NCBI RefSeq assembly: GCF_013409345.1
Contig: NZ_JACCBB010000001.1
Span: 4,216,001 to 4,280,000 of the forward strand
Direction of reading: 5' to 3'
DNA: 64,000 nt
Origin: Kineococcus aurantiacus
GTDB taxonomy: Bacteria; Actinomycetota; Actinomycetes; Actinomycetales; Kineococcaceae
Positions 62,363 through 64,000 of this stretch are shown piece after piece (the stretch's first letter is position 1; every line of letters begins with the position of its first letter). Both the position numbers and the translations under genes were made by a program. A model generated the notes under the pieces. It ran no database searches and had not been told where the DNA came from. It saw only the letters and a list, made by a program, of their open reading frames with translations.

Positions 62363-62886
62363 CCGGGACGGCGCTGCGGCTGGCCACGCCCGGCGACGCC
62401 GCGGCCGTCGCGGCGCTGCTGCGCGAGAACTGGCCGTTCCTGGAGCCCTACGAGCCGGAGCGGGACGAGTCCCACTTCACCACCGAGGGCCAGGCCGTGC
62501 TGCTGACGCAGGCCCTGGCCGAGCACGCCGCGGGCCGCGCCGTGCCCTACGTCATCGAGTTCGAGGGTGAGCTGGTCGGCCGGCTCACGCTGTCGGGGAT
62601 CGTGCGGGGCCCGTTCCAGTCCGCCGACGTGGGGTACTTCGTCGCCGAGGCCGTCAACGGCCGGGGCGTCGCCACGGCGGCCGTGGCCGCGCTGGCCGAG
62701 GTGGCCTTCGACCCGGCCGGCCTGGGCCTGCACCGGTTGCAGGCCGGCACCCTGCTGTCGAACTCCGCCTCGCAGGCCGTGCTGCAGCGCAACGGCTTCG
62801 AGCGGATCGGCGTGGCGCGCCGGTACCTGCGGATCGCGGGGCGCTGGCAGGACCACGTGCTGTACCAGCGCGTCGCCCCGGCCTGA
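62359..62886 (+). CDS. GNAT family N-acetyltransferase (RimJ/RimL-like)
   Basis: A 175-residue acetyltransferase. It starts LRLATPGDAAAVAALLRENW. The acetyl-CoA motif is FVAEAVNGRGVATAAVAAL and motif B LHRLQAGTLLSNSASQAVLQ with NGFERIG, as in ribosomal-protein Ala acetyltransferases. The substrate could be a ribosomal protein N-terminus or a small amine. It is coupled by GTGA to the RsbW-like gene. Confidence 0.88.
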   Translation: MTGTALRLATPGDAAAVAALLRENWPFLEPYEPERDESHFTTEGQAVLLTQALAEHAAGRAVPYVIEFEGELVGRLTLSGIVRGPFQSADVGYFVAEAVNGRGVATAAVAALAEVAFDPAGLGLHRLQAGTLLSNSASQAVLQRNGFERIGVARRYLRIAGRWQDHVLYQRVAPA

Positions 62887-62889
62887 GCC

Positions 62890-63522
62890 TCAGACCCCGC
62901 GGTCGGGGGCCGACATGTCCCCCGTGGCCGGGACCCCCTCCGCCAGGCCGTAGCGCAGGAACACCGAACCCCTCGGGGAGGCCACCGGCGGCTCGAGCAG
63001 GGTGAGGTTGGAGGGCACCGCGCCGCCGTCGAACACCTTCTTGCCGGTGCCGAGCACGACGGGGTGCACCCACAGGTCGAGGCGGTCGAACAGCTTCTCG
63101 CGCAGCAGGGTCTGGACGAGGTTCAGGCTGCCGACGACCTTGACGTCCTCGTGGCGGTCGCGGACCTCCCGCACGGCCGCCACCAGGTCCGGGCCCAGTT
63201 GCGTCGACCCCGCCCAGGACAGGTCGGGGGTGCCGCGGGAGGCCACGTACTTGGGGACGCGGTTGAACAGGGTGGCGATGTCGTCGTCCTGCCCGCCCTC
63301 CTGGTGGGGCCAGTACGCGGCGAAGACGTCGTACGTGCGCCGGCCCAGCAGCAGCGCGTCGGTCCCCTCGTAGGCGGCCTGCACCTGCGCCCCGGCGACC
63401 TCGTCCAGCAGGGGCGCCTGCCAGCCGCCGAAGGCGAAGCCGATCGGGTCCTCCTCGGGGCCGCCGGGGGCCTGGGCGACGAGGTCGAGGGTGGCGAACA
63501 GTTCCAGGTGGATGAGTCCCAT
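62890..63522 (-). CDS. Dihydrofolate reductase-family protein (RibD C-terminal type)
   Basis: A 210-residue protein with the RibD_C/DHFR-like fold: IHLELFATLDLVAQAPGG, ALLLGRRTYDVFAAYWP, YVASRGTPDLSW, VKVVGSLNLVQTLLREKL and WVHPVVLGTGKKVF. Such proteins bind NADPH; few have assigned substrates. The ATG lies 29 nt downstream of the TetR gene stop on the same strand, so the regulator probably controls it. Confidence 0.87.
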   Translation of the reverse strand: MGLIHLELFATLDLVAQAPGGPEEDPIGFAFGGWQAPLLDEVAGAQVQAAYEGTDALLLGRRTYDVFAAYWPHQEGGQDDDIATLFNRVPKYVASRGTPDLSWAGSTQLGPDLVAAVREVRDRHEDVKVVGSLNLVQTLLREKLFDRLDLWVHPVVLGTGKKVFDGGAVPSNLTLLEPPVASPRGSVFLRYGLAEGVPATGDMSAPDRGV

Positions 63523-63551
63523 GCCCTACCGACTCGCGGGGGCCCGCGAAC

Positions 63552-64000
63552 TCACCGCGTTCCCGCGACCCGGTGCACCAGGTCGGTCCAGCCCGCGGCG
63601 AGCCGCTCGGGGGAGACGTGCGGGACGCCGTCGGCGTGCCCCTCGACGTAGAAGGCCAGCGGCGCCTCCAGGGCCGCGTGCAGCTGGAACGCCAGCACGT
63701 CGACGTCGCCGCCGACCTGCGCGGACCGCAGCAGGACGCGCAGGTGCAGGCGGCTGAAACCGGCCGGTGCGGCCCCGGCGGCGGGGCGGCCGTTGGCCTC
63801 GCGGATGAGGTGCCCGCGCTCGGAGGTGAACCGCAGCCGGTCGTGCCCGAAGGCCACGAGCCGTTCGACGGGGTCGGCGCCGGGGCCCAGCGGCGGGGGG
63901 CCGGTGAGGCAGGCGGTCTGGAACTCGCGCTCGTACTCGTCCAGCAGCGCGGCGAAGAGCCCGGCGCGGGAGCCGAAGCGCCGGAAGACGGTGCCCTTGC
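63552..64000 (-). CDS. TetR-family regulator, C-terminal part (truncated by window edge)
   Basis: About 149 residues of a TetR protein whose 5' end lies past 64000. The frame enters the window in the recognition-helix region, reading KGTVFRRFGSRAGLFAALLD. A helical ligand domain follows (FQTACLTGPPPLGPGADPVE, SRLHLRVLLRSAQVGGDVDV). ATG 63857 is internal. It is upstream of, and probably regulates, the DHFR-like gene. Confidence 0.85.
   Translation of the reverse strand, partial: KGTVFRRFGSRAGLFAALLDEYEREFQTACLTGPPPLGPGADPVERLVAFGHDRLRFTSERGHLIREANGRPAAGAAPAGFSRLHLRVLLRSAQVGGDVDVLAFQLHAALEAPLAFYVEGHADGVPHVSPERLAAGWTDLVHRVAGTR

Overview
The window is very GC-rich, uses many GTG starts, and packs genes with 4-bp GTGA stop/start overlaps. 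It looks like the chromosome of a high-GC actinobacterium. Gene content and order (SepH, coproporphyrin-type ferrochelatase, DUF4193, DUF3093, dut, DUF3710, OB-fold protein, DUF3159, two TrkA proteins, APC permease, TRAM methyltransferase, aconitase) fit Actinomycetia, perhaps a Kineococcus-like member of the Kineosporiales. The genus is inference. No rRNA, tRNA, CRISPR array, insertion sequence or prophage was recognised.

Region 1 (1-21.8 kb) is a conserved housekeeping block. It holds the end of an acyl-CoA synthetase-like protein, DUF5998, a nucleotide pyrophosphatase-like protein, sepH, ferrochelatase, an inositol-phosphatase-family protein, DUF4193, DUF3093, dut, DUF3710, an OB-fold protein, DUF3159, a tiny Cys-rich protein, trmB, a UvrA-like tandem ABC ATPase, two TrkA proteins, an APC permease, a TRAM/SAM RNA methyltransferase and aconitase. 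Strong hairpins separate convergent units.

Region 2 (21.9-27.5 kb) is a three-gene MksF-MksE-MksB (Wadjet JetA-JetB-JetC) SMC-like operon. It has no adjacent nuclease-type JetD/MksG subunit.

Region 3 (27.6-57.5 kb) is mostly purine salvage and breakdown. It encodes guanine deaminase, adenosine deaminase, xanthine dehydrogenase with XdhC and MocA helpers, uricase, hydroxyisourate hydrolase, OHCU decarboxylase, allantoinase, allantoate amidohydrolase and ureidoglycine-glyoxylate aminotransferase. An AtzH-amidase fusion follows, which I predict to act on oxalurate, plus an acetamidase/formamidase, an NCS1 permease, an Asp/Glu/hydantoin-racemase-family protein and RpiR, GntR and TetR regulators. 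Read together, this is a route from purines through urate and allantoin to glycine, oxalurate and possibly oxamate and oxalate. Embedded in it are a two-component system with an ABC exporter (29.0-33.8 kb) and a divergent unit of a flavin monooxygenase and a THI5/NMT1-type ABC importer (44.6-50.0 kb).

Region 4 (57.5-64 kb) holds a frameshifted MFS gene, a PAS-GGDEF-EAL protein coupled to an HDOD protein, an RsbW-like ATPase coupled to a GNAT acetyltransferase, and a TetR/DHFR-like pair.

A recurring regulatory trait is a -10-like hexamer placed 6-8 nt before the start codon of many genes. This is the layout expected of leaderless transcripts.
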